Source: Massilibacteroides sp. (lineage in GTDB: Bacteria; Bacteroidota; Bacteroidia; Bacteroidales; Tannerellaceae). Taken from it: a stretch of DNA of 64,000 nt. The position numbers and the translations under genes were made by a program. Below, piece after piece: positions 25,306 to 35,305 of this stretch. Where the stretch lies: the NCBI RefSeq assembly GCF_028705895.1, contig NZ_JAQWCQ010000001.1:114216-178215 (forward strand), read 5' to 3'. Within the stretch, counting starts at the first letter, position 1, and each line of letters opens with the position of its first letter. Below the pieces are notes generated by a model. The model was not told where the DNA came from. It was given only the letters and a program-made list of their open reading frames with translations, and did not search any database.

Positions 25306-27189
25306 ATGAGAAAATATTTAGGTTTATTCCTTTTTGTATCAACAATATGGATGGGTTGCCAGAGCAATCCATCCAACTCGATTGACAAATGGGTTGCCGG
25401 TTCTGCTAATGACGATGTTTTTATTCCGATGACGCAGGAACAGTTGAATGAGTTAGCTGAGTTTAATATGCCTTATTTAGAGGTGGATTGGTATAAAGCA
25501 CCAAAGGAAAATACGGAAGAATGGGCTGTAGAGGTTAAGAGAAGAGCTGATAAAGCCGGAGTACGTATCTGGTCTGTCCATTTGCCTTTCAGCCGGACTT
25601 ATGATATCTCGACTGTTGATGAAACGATTCAACAAGGTGCTGTTGAGAAAAATATCAAGGATATGGAAATGAGCGCTAAAGCATTAAAACCTACTTATTT
25701 TGTTATTCATCCGAGTTTAGAACCAATAGCAGATGAAGAACGGCCTCTACGTTTGGAGGCTTGTAAAAAGTCCATGCAGGTATTGGCTGATAAAGCAAAA
25801 GAATTAGGGGTTACTTTGTTAGTAGAGAACCTGCCAAGAACCTGTTTGGGCAACACTGCTGATGAAATGTTGGAAATTCTTCAGGCAGATGATGCCCTTG
25901 CTGTATGTTTTGATGTAAATCATTTGCTGAAAGAGTCACATAGTTCTTTTGTTGCCAAAGTCGGTCATAAGATAAAAAGTACGCATATGTCGGACTACGA
26001 CTTTGTAAATGAAAGACACTGGCTTGCCGGAGAAGGGTTGATTAACTGGAATCAATTGTTCGACGATTTGTTAGGCGCAGGTTATCCCGGACCGTTTATT
26101 TTTGAGCCGAATTGTGGAGAAAAACCTAATGCTCCATCAGTAAAAGCTATGAGCGAGCGATGGGAATGGTTGAAACAAGACTATAAAGAATATTTGAATA
26201 AAAAGAAACAACCTACGAGTAAGGAACTAAAAGTCTTACAGATTAATACATGGCAGGAAACAACCATTGTACCTAAAGGCTTCTTTGGTCTCGTCAATCT
26301 GATAAAACAAATAAACCCGGATGTCGTACTGCTGTGTGAAATACGCAACTACGAAGGCAAGAGCTTAATTTCTAATCTTTTGAATGCCCTAGAGAAGAAA
26401 GGATGTCCTTACTATGGCGAATCACTCGATCTAAGTGTTGGGGTGTTGTCAAAATATCAGATGCAGAAATCGACTTCAGCATTTACGCTTCCCAACAATT
26501 CACGTCCGATGCTAAAAACATCCGTAGATATAAACGGAAAATCGTTTGTCTTCTATTCTGCTCATCTTGACTATACGCATTATGAATGTTATCTTCCCAG
26601 AGGATATAGCGGAACGACGTGGAAGCAATTGGAGAAACCGGTCACAGACGTAGATTCTATCTTAGCTGCTAACAGAATGTCGATGCGGGATGAAGCAATA
26701 GTCGCTTTCCTTGACGATGCTGAGAAGGAGAGTCAGAAAGGGAATATTGTTATTCTGGGAGGTGATTTCAACGAACCATCTCATTTGGACTGGCAGGAAG
26801 ATACCAAGAATATGCGAGATCATCAGGGAGTGGTTATAAATTGGGATTGTTCGGTTTTGCTGCAAGATAAAGGTTATATTGATGCTTTCCGTGAACAGTA
26901 TCCTAATCCGGTAGATTATCCCGGTTTTACATTTCCCGCAGCAACGGAAGGTGTTGAACTAAAGAAATTAGCTTGGGCACCTGAGGTAGATGAACGTGAT
27001 AGAATTGATTTTATATATTATCGTCCAACTCCTGGATTAAAGCTGGCAGATATACGTGTTGTCGGCCCATCAGGGACTATTCTGTATGGTAAAAGGGCAG
27101 CAAGCGATAGTAAAGATATTTTTATAGAACCAATAGGAGTCTGGCCCACAGATCATAAAGGATTACTGGCAACATTTAAGCTGGATTGA
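25306..27189 (+). CDS. Lipoprotein fusing a xylose-isomerase-like TIM barrel to an EEP phosphodiesterase domain
   Basis: The product has 627 residues with a lipoprotein signal (lipobox WMGC). Residues about 30-295 form an AP-endonuclease-2/xylose-isomerase-like barrel with probable metal ligands in LVENLPR, CFDVNHLL, THMSDYD and FIFEPNCG. Residues 306-627 are an endonuclease/exonuclease/phosphatase domain with LQINTW, LLCEIR, GGDFNEPSHLDW, DRIDFIYY and a final PTDHKGLLATF. The gene begins 7 bp after susD, so its substrate is presumably what the locus imports, perhaps a phosphorylated sugar or phosphodiester glycan. That reading is an inference. A strong terminator follows. Confidence 0.85.
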   Translation: MRKYLGLFLFVSTIWMGCQSNPSNSIDKWVAGSANDDVFIPMTQEQLNELAEFNMPYLEVDWYKAPKENTEEWAVEVKRRADKAGVRIWSVHLPFSRTYDISTVDETIQQGAVEKNIKDMEMSAKALKPTYFVIHPSLEPIADEERPLRLEACKKSMQVLADKAKELGVTLLVENLPRTCLGNTADEMLEILQADDALAVCFDVNHLLKESHSSFVAKVGHKIKSTHMSDYDFVNERHWLAGEGLINWNQLFDDLLGAGYPGPFIFEPNCGEKPNAPSVKAMSERWEWLKQDYKEYLNKKKQPTSKELKVLQINTWQETTIVPKGFFGLVNLIKQINPDVVLLCEIRNYEGKSLISNLLNALEKKGCPYYGESLDLSVGVLSKYQMQKSTSAFTLPNNSRPMLKTSVDINGKSFVFYSAHLDYTHYECYLPRGYSGTTWKQLEKPVTDVDSILAANRMSMRDEAIVAFLDDAEKESQKGNIVILGGDFNEPSHLDWQEDTKNMRDHQGVVINWDCSVLLQDKGYIDAFREQYPNPVDYPGFTFPAATEGVELKKLAWAPEVDERDRIDFIYYRPTPGLKLADIRVVGPSGTILYGKRAASDSKDIFIEPIGVWPTDHKGLLATFKLD

Positions 27190-27190
27190 C

Positions 27191-27226
27191 AAAAAAAGGA
27201 AGAGTCGAACAGACTCTTCCTTTTTT
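27191..27226. terminator. Bidirectional terminator between SusCD loci 1 and 2
   Basis: GGAAGAGTC (27198-27206) pairs with GACTCTTCC (27212-27220) around a 5-base loop, flanked by A7 on the left and T6 on the right. The A and T runs make it work for both converging transcripts. Confidence 0.85.
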
Positions 27227-27244
27227 CCTTTCTTTTTTATTTTG

Positions 27245-28201
27245 TTATTTCACAAACGGGGCATTTTGAAGATATTCAATACATCCTTTTACTCCACCAA
27301 ACTGCTTGCCTTCTCCAATACCTTCCAGTTCTACGAAATAGTCTTTAATTCCTATAGCGTAAGCTTGTTTGAAGATATTCTCAAAGTTCATCATTCCGGA
27401 TTGTCCGAGAACGGCCTTATCCTTGATATGTAACAATTTGATCCTGTCCGGATTTTTTTGCATATACGCTACCGGGTCTTGTTGTCCCATTACAGTCCAG
27501 TAAACATCCATTTCGAAGAATACCAAAGAAGGGTCTGTGTTCTGAAGTAATACGTCATATACAATTTCAACTCCTTCCTGATCTCTTCCAAAACCGCCAC
27601 GACCAAACTTCATTTCCGTACCTCCCGGTATTACACGTGAAAATTCCCGGTCGTGATTATGGTATCCGAAAGATAGGCCGGCAGCCTTAGCTATTTGTCC
27701 TGCTTCATTGAACACTTCACCAACAAATGCTGTTTCTTCGACACTACGTGTTGAGGGTTGTCCGGGTTGAACTAAATAAGTAACGCCAATCTTAGCATGG
27801 TCATCTGCCGCTTTCTTCCAGAATTCGGCAATCTCCGCTTTATTAGCCGGAGTGTATTCACGAACGGGAGGATTTACGTGCGTGCTGATGATCTGTAAAC
27901 CTGCATCATCCGACATTTTCTTAAATTCACTCATTTCGATGTCACCAATTTTGCCTTCTCTATAACCGGCAAGCTCGATTGTCGTAAATCCCATTTCCCC
28001 GACTCTCTTCAATCCGGCAGGGACATCTGCATAAAGTTCTTTTCCCAGAGAATAGATCTGTAATCCGATTCTTTTTTTTACAACCGGTTGTGTTGCTGCC
28101 TTTGTTGCTTCGGGAGTTGGCTTACAACTTGTATTGCCAACCAGCAAGCCTCCCAGAGTAAGAAAAGACGCGCTTTTAATAAAATCCCTTCTGTTTGTCA
28201 T
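27245..28201 (-). CDS. Exported sugar phosphate isomerase/epimerase-like protein
   Basis: The 318-residue product has a twin-arginine type leader (NRRDFIKSASFLTLGGLL) that ends in a possible lipobox (GNTSC). The rest is an AP-endonuclease-2-like TIM barrel with acid and histidine residues in SFGYHNHDREF, FEMDVYWTV, LLHIKDK and YFVELEG that would bind a divalent metal. It follows the MocA-type oxidoreductase by about 30 bp and probably acts with it on a sugar released by SusCD locus 2. The specific reaction is unknown; similar pairs handle inositol-like or keto sugars in other bacteria. Confidence 0.88.
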   Translation of the reverse strand: MTNRRDFIKSASFLTLGGLLVGNTSCKPTPEATKAATQPVVKKRIGLQIYSLGKELYADVPAGLKRVGEMGFTTIELAGYREGKIGDIEMSEFKKMSDDAGLQIISTHVNPPVREYTPANKAEIAEFWKKAADDHAKIGVTYLVQPGQPSTRSVEETAFVGEVFNEAGQIAKAAGLSFGYHNHDREFSRVIPGGTEMKFGRGGFGRDQEGVEIVYDVLLQNTDPSLVFFEMDVYWTVMGQQDPVAYMQKNPDRIKLLHIKDKAVLGQSGMMNFENIFKQAYAIGIKDYFVELEGIGEGKQFGGVKGCIEYLQNAPFVK

Positions 28202-28232
28202 AATCTTTTATTTTTAAAAGTATAGTTATGTG

Positions 28233-29666
28233 TTAATAAAGCGAATACGGACGTCTATACTGATAATAATACAAGCGATGCGATTTCGCCTCTTTATCTT
28301 TTCCAAAACTTAATGTTGCGGGATCCCATTTTACCGGTCTGTTCAATTCTCTTGAAATATTCGCAAGACAACAAAGCGTATTTGTACTACAACCCACTTC
28401 AACGGGAGCTATAGGATTCTCGCGCGAACGTACACAGTCAATAAAATCTTGCATGTGAGGAGAACTAATTTCAAAGGCCAGAGCATTACTTTTTGCCCTG
28501 TTTTTCTCGTTCTGAGCAGATTGTTGAGCAGCAGTCTGAGCTCGTTTCGCTTCTCTTTGTGCAGGAGTAAGCGGACGGTTTCCTGCCAATTCTGACGGAA
28601 CTTTTGAAGGATCAGAGCAAGCAAGATAACCACGGGCTACTTCAATCCAACCATTTGTACCGATAAATTTAATCCCTTGTGCTGAGTCATTGTCGTCCAA
28701 ATACGGTTGCTCGGTCATCACAATGCCGTTAGCATATTTCATCGTGGCATATTCCGTTCCATTGTAACCCTTCGGGATAAATTCTACAGGCCCCGAACCG
28801 TCCATGCCAATAGCCGCCTGAGCAATATCGAACATATGCGCTCCCCAGTCTGCCGTATAGCCATTACCTGTTTCCTGATACCAACGCCATGCACCCCAAA
28901 GTTTTTCGTTTACTTCAGGATTAAGCGATATAGGAGGACAAAGATCCGGATGATAATGAATTTTAGGATCGTTAAGCGGCCCCATCCATTGATTCCAGTT
29001 TAAATTTGCAGGTACGGCTTCTTCCGGGAGACTAAGCGGAGTAGGCGGTTCGCCTACTCTCGCATAAATTTTCTCTATATGTCCGATAGCACCAGTCTGC
29101 ACCAGTTCTATAGCTTTCTGAAACTCTTTACTTGAACGTTGCTGACTTCCCACTTGCAGTACTCGTTTATTGTTCCGAACAGCTTTTACCATTTCTAAGC
29201 CTTCAGTAATCGTATAAGCTAATGGTTTCTGACAATAAACATCTTTCCCAACCTGACAGGCATGGATGGTTATAAGTGCATGCCAATGATCCGGAGTTAC
29301 GACTTCTACAGCATCAATATCTTTTCGATTCAATAAATCTTCGTAAAATTCATAAGCGTCACATCTTTCGTTCATTCCTTTAGACTTCTGCCATTCTGCA
29401 ATCCTTTTTTGGAAACGCGCCACTTTCATTGTATCTACATCGCAGCAGGCTGCCACCTGTACCCCAGGACATCCTGCAAATCCGCGGAAATCACTCAACG
29501 CTTGTCTTCCCAAACCAATGAAACCAAGAACAATACGGTCACTCGGAGCAATACGTACCCCATCAATAGCCCAACTAGGGAGAATGGTTAACCCGGCAAG
29601 TCCAAGAGCTGAATAACTTAGGAATTGTCTTCTGCTGATTCCTTCTTTTTTTTCTGCGTTTTTCAT
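28233..29666 (-). CDS. Exported Gfo/Idh/MocA-family oxidoreductase
   Basis: The 477-residue product has a Tat-type leader (SRRQFLSYSALGLAG). The NAD(P)-binding Rossmann start is LGFIGLGRQ; the usual EKP motif appears as YCQKPLAY, and the dimerisation domain contains QQRSSKEFQKAIELV and GAHMFDIAQ. The family oxidises or epimerises sugars and inositols, and secreted members often hold their cofactor tightly in the periplasm. It lies between susD and a TIM-barrel isomerase of locus 2. Lys in QKP takes the place of the usual catalytic Lys; the Glu to Gln change is common in exported members. Confidence 0.9.
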   Translation of the reverse strand: MKNAEKKEGISRRQFLSYSALGLAGLTILPSWAIDGVRIAPSDRIVLGFIGLGRQALSDFRGFAGCPGVQVAACCDVDTMKVARFQKRIAEWQKSKGMNERCDAYEFYEDLLNRKDIDAVEVVTPDHWHALITIHACQVGKDVYCQKPLAYTITEGLEMVKAVRNNKRVLQVGSQQRSSKEFQKAIELVQTGAIGHIEKIYARVGEPPTPLSLPEEAVPANLNWNQWMGPLNDPKIHYHPDLCPPISLNPEVNEKLWGAWRWYQETGNGYTADWGAHMFDIAQAAIGMDGSGPVEFIPKGYNGTEYATMKYANGIVMTEQPYLDDNDSAQGIKFIGTNGWIEVARGYLACSDPSKVPSELAGNRPLTPAQREAKRAQTAAQQSAQNEKNRAKSNALAFEISSPHMQDFIDCVRSRENPIAPVEVGCSTNTLCCLANISRELNRPVKWDPATLSFGKDKEAKSHRLYYYQYRRPYSLY

Positions 29667-29716
29667 AATTTGTTTGAATAAGTAAAATTACAAATTCTTT
29701 TTTTATTTATTCGTTA

Positions 29717-31564
29717 TTATTTCCAATTCTCATTTTGTATTAAGAGACCATCCATCTTTTGAATCTCATTCAAAGGAATAGGTAAAGTAGCCCAATCTGC
29801 GTCATATTCGCTTTCCCCATATTTTCCTAAGCCGCATTTGGTTTCGTACTTGCAGAAATCTGTTAACTCCTGAGATGCCACATTCCAACGAACTAAGTCA
29901 TACCAACGATGTCCTTCCAAAGCCATTTCAATTTTGCGTTCGAAGCGCAATGCCTGAGTCGCTTTTTCTTTTGTTGCGAATTGTGAACTCGGATATAAAC
30001 CAATACGATAGTTGGCCGCTGCATTAACACCCTTGGTACCATTAACTTTATCATCCAATACATAAGAAGATGTGGTTTCTCCCATTGTTCCCGGATCAGC
30101 TGCTTTAACATAACTATTTGCAGCACGAGCACGAACTTGATTTATATATTGTTCTGCTCCCTGAGGATTACCCGTTTCAATTAATGCTTCTGCGTACCAT
30201 AGTAAAACATCAGCATAGCGAATTAAATGGAAATTCTTTGCAGAAGAACCGGTTATAGTAGAGATAGAGGTGCTTCCTTTATCAGCTTTGCGAGGGATGT
30301 TTTTCTTGTTTAAATAATATCCGCCATTTGTTACCTCACGAATCCAACCATCAATAATTGTAGGTATTGACCAATCTAAGAATGGCGTATTGAAGCGTCC
30401 TGTAGAAACATCCAGACGCGGGTCGGTATAAACCGTTAAATCTGTATGAGGAACATTGTTTTTATCAGGGATCGTTAACACAGGATCATTCTTATAACTT
30501 CCATCCATTTTAGGAAGACCATTTTGGTCCACAATGTGGGAATTAACCAGATCATACGACGGTTGATAGAATCCCCAACCACCTGTTCCAAGTGCGCCGG
30601 TAAATCCGATATGCGATGTTCCGTTAATACTACTTGTCTCAGCAACTGTACCTGTTATAGCCATTTGAATATCAAAAACCGATTCACCAGTCCAATCACT
30701 TTCTCCTGCAGTATAAAGTTGCTCGTACGTATCTGCCAAACGGAATTTTGTGCCCTCATTATCCTTTCCGTTAGCCATAACTTCTTCCAACAAGCTCTTC
30801 ACTTCTGCCCAACGATTCTGCGAACCATTCTTTCCGTTATAGGGAGAAGATTGATACATCTTAACTTTAGCTAAGAACGCAGCCGCAGCCCATTTATTGA
30901 CGCGTCCTTTTTCTTTTGCCCAGATATCCGGTAGATTATCATATGCATATTGAAAATCTTCAATGATTTTATCCCAGATATAAATATAATTACCGGACTC
31001 ATCAACATTTGATACTTGCGGATTTACATTTTCCTTCATTGCTGCATCATCTACATAAGGGACAGCAGCACCAAATAATTTGACTATCTCAAAATGCCAA
31101 AATGCGCGGAAGAAACGTGCCTGAGCTACTGTTTCTGTATAAAAATCTTTTGATTCTCCGGATGCAGAAGTCAACGTCTCTTGTATTGTACCTGCTACTT
31201 TGATCACATTGTTTGCAGCAAACACCCCATTGTAACATTTCTTCCATTTGGTGTTCAAATAACCATTGTCGGTCGTAAACTTATAAATCTCGAGACTTGT
31301 AAAGTCCGGCTGGTCAGTATAATTGGAACCTTTATTTGCGCTGCCTCCCATTACATCTCCGTAGGCATAATTACTAAGTGTTGCTTCAAAATACGAATTA
31401 TCATGCATCTTCGCATACATTCCCGTCAATAATTGGGTCACACCATCTTGACTTTGGAAGTCTGGTTCACTAAGTTTTCCCACAGGATTAATTTCTAATA
31501 AATCAGAACAAGATCCAAAGGAAAACAAGGCCGTAATTACTGAATATATAATTATTTTTTTCAT
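29717..31564 (-). CDS. SusD/RagB-family nutrient-binding lipoprotein, locus 2
   Basis: The 615-residue product has a lipoprotein signal (lipobox FGSC) followed by SDLLEINPVGKLSEPDF. TPR-like helices and the conserved RYADVLLWYAEAL, INQVRARA and FERKIEMALEGHRWYDLVRW motifs identify the classical SusD family. It closes with an IPLNEIQKMDGLLIQNENWK type C-terminus. It partners with the SusC receptor upstream (26 bp gap) to capture glycan at the cell surface. The glycan is unknown. Confidence 0.94.
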   Translation of the reverse strand: MKKIIIYSVITALFSFGSCSDLLEINPVGKLSEPDFQSQDGVTQLLTGMYAKMHDNSYFEATLSNYAYGDVMGGSANKGSNYTDQPDFTSLEIYKFTTDNGYLNTKWKKCYNGVFAANNVIKVAGTIQETLTSASGESKDFYTETVAQARFFRAFWHFEIVKLFGAAVPYVDDAAMKENVNPQVSNVDESGNYIYIWDKIIEDFQYAYDNLPDIWAKEKGRVNKWAAAAFLAKVKMYQSSPYNGKNGSQNRWAEVKSLLEEVMANGKDNEGTKFRLADTYEQLYTAGESDWTGESVFDIQMAITGTVAETSSINGTSHIGFTGALGTGGWGFYQPSYDLVNSHIVDQNGLPKMDGSYKNDPVLTIPDKNNVPHTDLTVYTDPRLDVSTGRFNTPFLDWSIPTIIDGWIREVTNGGYYLNKKNIPRKADKGSTSISTITGSSAKNFHLIRYADVLLWYAEALIETGNPQGAEQYINQVRARAANSYVKAADPGTMGETTSSYVLDDKVNGTKGVNAAANYRIGLYPSSQFATKEKATQALRFERKIEMALEGHRWYDLVRWNVASQELTDFCKYETKCGLGKYGESEYDADWATLPIPLNEIQKMDGLLIQNENWK

Positions 31565-31590
31565 CTTGTTTATGTTTTAATTAGTTACGA

Positions 31591-34500
31591 TTAAAATGAC
31601 ACATTCAAACCAATGATAAACTGACGAGGCATACCATATGAACCGTAGTCAGTACCCATATTACGGTCTTTTGAATTACCATCACTATCAGTTCTTACCT
31701 GTGGATCTAATCCCGAATACCCTGTTATTGTGAATACGTTAGACACCTGTCCATATACACGTACTTTCTCTAATTTAACTTTATCAACAAGTGTTTTAGG
31801 TAAAGTATAACCCAAAGTCAACGTTTGCATACGTAAAAATGAGCCGTCTTCAATATAACTTGAGTTTGATTCGTTAGACGCGATTGTACTTTCTCCGGAA
31901 ACAGTAGCCCATAGTGGATAAATACCATCCGGATTATCTTCAGACCAGGAATTATCACGGCGATCTCTTGAATAAGCAGATTGCAAAGATCCGTAATGTG
32001 TATAATATTTATACAATGCAAATAGATCATTTCCTAAAGAAAAGTATAAATAAGTTCCCAGATCAAAATTCTTCCATCCGACACTCAGATTTAAACCTCC
32101 GGTCAAGTCCGGATGCGGATTACCAATAAATGTACGGTCGCTTGCATCGATCTTACCATCGTTGTTCACATCCTTAATCCTGAATTGACCAACGAATTCT
32201 TTTGCATCGTATCCTTTCTCTGAAGCGGAAAATGGCAATACATTCTTCCCTTCATCATTCTTATAGCCGGTTACATCAGCTTCACTTTTATAAATGCCAT
32301 CCGTCACATATCCATGGAACATACCAATAGCATACCCTTCCATCATCACATTCATGTTAGAAATACGTGTTCCTTCGAAGATACCGGCTTTAGAACCGAT
32401 TGATAATAATTTATTCTTATAGTGTGAAAGATTAAGTCCTACGGAATAGTTATAATCTTTAGTTCTGTCTCTCCAAACGATATTTAAGTCAACACCCTTA
32501 TTTTGCATATCTCCAATGTTAACTTTCGGTTTATCAGCGTTACCCGCTAATGCAGACCAGTTAGCATCAATCAACATATCGGATGTTTTCTTTACATAAT
32601 AGTCAAAATTGATATTCAAACGGTTGTTGAAAACAGTTGCATCAAAACCAACATTAAGCATTTTCGCAGTTTCCCACTTTGCGTCAATATCTCCTAAGTT
32701 TGTTACACCATAACCGGCAGCCACATCAGAGTCTGTCCCAAGAATACTATATAAATAAGTATTACCTGTTCCATATTGGAAAGCCCAGTTGTACGGATCA
32801 ATATTTGAATTACCGGTTGTACCATAACCAACGCGCAGTTTCAGATCATCTAAATAACTTCTTGTATTTTCCATAAATAATTCGTCAGTCATACGCCAGC
32901 CTAAAGAAACAGAAGGGAATGTTCCCCAACGATTTTTTTCAGAGAATTTAGAAGAAGCATCACGACGAACAGTTACTGTTGCTAAGTATTTGCCCTGATA
33001 AGAATAATCTGCACGACCAAAGAGACCAAACATTCCGACTGTATTATTCATTGAGCCCTCATTGGTCATATTCGCTGTAGAACCATTATTAATAATCCAC
33101 GTATTCGGATTGTCTTCAAAAGGATAATCATAACGTTGAGCTTTAATACTTCTACCCATTCCTTCTTTTATGGCTTCAGAACCCACTACGAGATTAAGGG
33201 TATGGTCTTCATTGAATGTTTTAGAATAAGTAGCCGTATTTGTCCACTGCCAACTGAAATAGTAACCAGCTGTTTCATTAAAATCATTCTTGCTGGAACC
33301 TTCCTTGTTTGTCATAATAGTGCGTTTGCTCATCCAATAATCCCAATAACCATTCAAACGAGTACTGAACTGAGAACGTATCTTCAAGTCTTTGAATGGA
33401 ATTATCTCTGCATAAGCAGCAGATTGCATACGCATAAAACGACGACGGTTATCTTTTTCATTGTTGATTGTCTGCACAGCACTGTTTGCACGACCACCTT
33501 CGGGAGCTTGTGAACCGGCATAATCGCCTCCCACATTATATATAGGCACCCATGGCTGAATTGAGAATGTCTTACCAAAAGTATTATCATCTCCCTGACG
33601 GCCTCTTTCTCCTGAATTTTCAATTACAGCAACATTCGTGTTCTGTCCGATATTAAACCACTCATTAACAAAGAAATTTGTATTTGCACGTAAAGAATAA
33701 CGACGGAACCAAGATTCTTTGATTGTTCCTTCGCGATCCATATAACCTAAAGAGAACGAATAAGTAGCCTTTTCTCCCCCACCAATTACTGAAATCTGAT
33801 GATCTTGTACCTTTCCGGTTTGTGTCGCTTCTTTAAACCAATCGGTTCCTTTTTTAGCTTCTGCCTCAGAGTACCCATCTTCCAACATTTGGTAATAAGC
33901 AGAACGCGACCACGAGTTGGAGCCATCGTCTTTGTAAGATGCAACCCAAGCGCCTATACTGCCGAATTGAGAGACTACCTGATCTTCCGATAATCCAGCC
34001 GGCTTAATAGCATAAGGCATCGTTAAATGTCCGCTTCCATCAGCTCCAATTGATCCAAATTGAGCATGTGTCGTTGTTTTACCTCTATAGTTAAGATAAT
34101 TGCGTTGTCCTTCTTCCTGAAACTCCATTGCTTCCCATGCATCCATCAGGTCATAACCGTCAGTAGCCATTTTTGCAACGCCGAAATATCCATTGTAAGA
34201 GACCTTCACCTTGTCATCTTTTTTCCCTTGTTTAGTCGTGATGATAATAACCCCATTTGCTCCCTTAGCTCCATAAATAGCAGAAGCCGCAGCATCTTTC
34301 AATATCTGCATAGTTTCGATATCATTAGGATTAACAGCGTTAATATCAACGCCGGATACACCATCTACAATGATCAAAGGGTCAGCACCATTTACAGAAC
34401 CTACACCACGAATACGGATTGTCGTTTCGCCTAACGGACCACCGGCTGCCTGAACAAATACACCGGCTGCTTTTCCTTGTAAGGCTTCAGAAAAGTTTGA

Positions 34501-35199
34501 AACCGGAGTTTCCTTTAAATCATCGGTAGCAACAACCGCTACAGAGCCCGTAATGTCTTTTTTAGCCTGAGTGCTATATCCTGTAACAACCACTTCGTCC
34601 AAAGCTTGCGTATCTTCCTTCATTACAATCTTAATTGGCTGATTTGACGGTTTTATTTCTTGAGTAACATAACCAATATAGGATATTACTAAGACAGCGT
34701 TGCTTTCCACTTCTTCAATCGAGAAATGACCATTAAAATCAGTAATTGTACCTAAGCTCGTCCCTTTGATGGTTATGTTCACCCCGATAAGAGGCTCGCC
34801 CGAATCGTCAACAATTGTTCCAGTTACTTTTCTCCCGGTTTGTTCTACTGCAGGAACGGAATTTGTTGATTTGGGTTTAAGGATTACTTTATTATCAATA
34901 ATAGTGTATTCAACATTCGTTTGTCTTGATACGTTGTTTAGCGTTTCGCGTATATCCGAATGGTTTGATTCAATAGAAACGAATTGCTTTGTATTTACCA
35001 GATTATTGTCATAGATAAAAACAAACCCTGTTTCTTTCTCAACTTCTTTTATAACATCTCCGAGTGATGCTTTTCGCATTTCTGAATTATTTGACTCGGT
35101 TGCATTAACAAATGCAGTTAATGCAAAGAAAAGGGGAATTAATAAAAAACATGCCAACCTTTTCTGTCCTTTGTTGGTTCTTTCTTTGTTGGTTCTCAT
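31591..35199 (-). CDS. SusC/RagA TonB-dependent receptor with STN domain, locus 2
   Basis: The 1202-residue product has a signal peptide to about residue 33, an STN domain (about 40-110) for signalling to FecR, a carboxypeptidase-regulatory-like domain (VTGTIVDDSGEPLIGVNITI, about 125-200), the TonB-box region EVVVTGYSTQAKKDITGSV, a plug (IRIRGVGSVNGADPLIIVDG) and a 22-strand-type barrel ending FIIGLNVSF. The gene is intact. It is flanked by fecR upstream and susD downstream on the same strand. Confidence 0.96.
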   Translation of the reverse strand: MRTNKERTNKGQKRLACFLLIPLFFALTAFVNATESNNSEMRKASLGDVIKEVEKETGFVFIYDNNLVNTKQFVSIESNHSDIRETLNNVSRQTNVEYTIIDNKVILKPKSTNSVPAVEQTGRKVTGTIVDDSGEPLIGVNITIKGTSLGTITDFNGHFSIEEVESNAVLVISYIGYVTQEIKPSNQPIKIVMKEDTQALDEVVVTGYSTQAKKDITGSVAVVATDDLKETPVSNFSEALQGKAAGVFVQAAGGPLGETTIRIRGVGSVNGADPLIIVDGVSGVDINAVNPNDIETMQILKDAAASAIYGAKGANGVIIITTKQGKKDDKVKVSYNGYFGVAKMATDGYDLMDAWEAMEFQEEGQRNYLNYRGKTTTHAQFGSIGADGSGHLTMPYAIKPAGLSEDQVVSQFGSIGAWVASYKDDGSNSWSRSAYYQMLEDGYSEAEAKKGTDWFKEATQTGKVQDHQISVIGGGEKATYSFSLGYMDREGTIKESWFRRYSLRANTNFFVNEWFNIGQNTNVAVIENSGERGRQGDDNTFGKTFSIQPWVPIYNVGGDYAGSQAPEGGRANSAVQTINNEKDNRRRFMRMQSAAYAEIIPFKDLKIRSQFSTRLNGYWDYWMSKRTIMTNKEGSSKNDFNETAGYYFSWQWTNTATYSKTFNEDHTLNLVVGSEAIKEGMGRSIKAQRYDYPFEDNPNTWIINNGSTANMTNEGSMNNTVGMFGLFGRADYSYQGKYLATVTVRRDASSKFSEKNRWGTFPSVSLGWRMTDELFMENTRSYLDDLKLRVGYGTTGNSNIDPYNWAFQYGTGNTYLYSILGTDSDVAAGYGVTNLGDIDAKWETAKMLNVGFDATVFNNRLNINFDYYVKKTSDMLIDANWSALAGNADKPKVNIGDMQNKGVDLNIVWRDRTKDYNYSVGLNLSHYKNKLLSIGSKAGIFEGTRISNMNVMMEGYAIGMFHGYVTDGIYKSEADVTGYKNDEGKNVLPFSASEKGYDAKEFVGQFRIKDVNNDGKIDASDRTFIGNPHPDLTGGLNLSVGWKNFDLGTYLYFSLGNDLFALYKYYTHYGSLQSAYSRDRRDNSWSEDNPDGIYPLWATVSGESTIASNESNSSYIEDGSFLRMQTLTLGYTLPKTLVDKVKLEKVRVYGQVSNVFTITGYSGLDPQVRTDSDGNSKDRNMGTDYGSYGMPRQFIIGLNVSF

Positions 35200-35305
35200 A
35201 CGTATTATAATAGGTTAAATTAATAATAGATAAATTATAGTATTACTGATTGTTCAAATCAGATTACCGCATTCTGTTTTTCAATTTTACTTCATAGGCA
35301 TTTCA

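Noticed and set aside
35200..35305. A second DonS-like antisense RNA between fecR and susC of locus 2
   Set aside because: The plus strand has only a near-match -7 box (TTTCTTTG near 35180) and a 6-bp hairpin without a following T-run, so the evidence is too thin.
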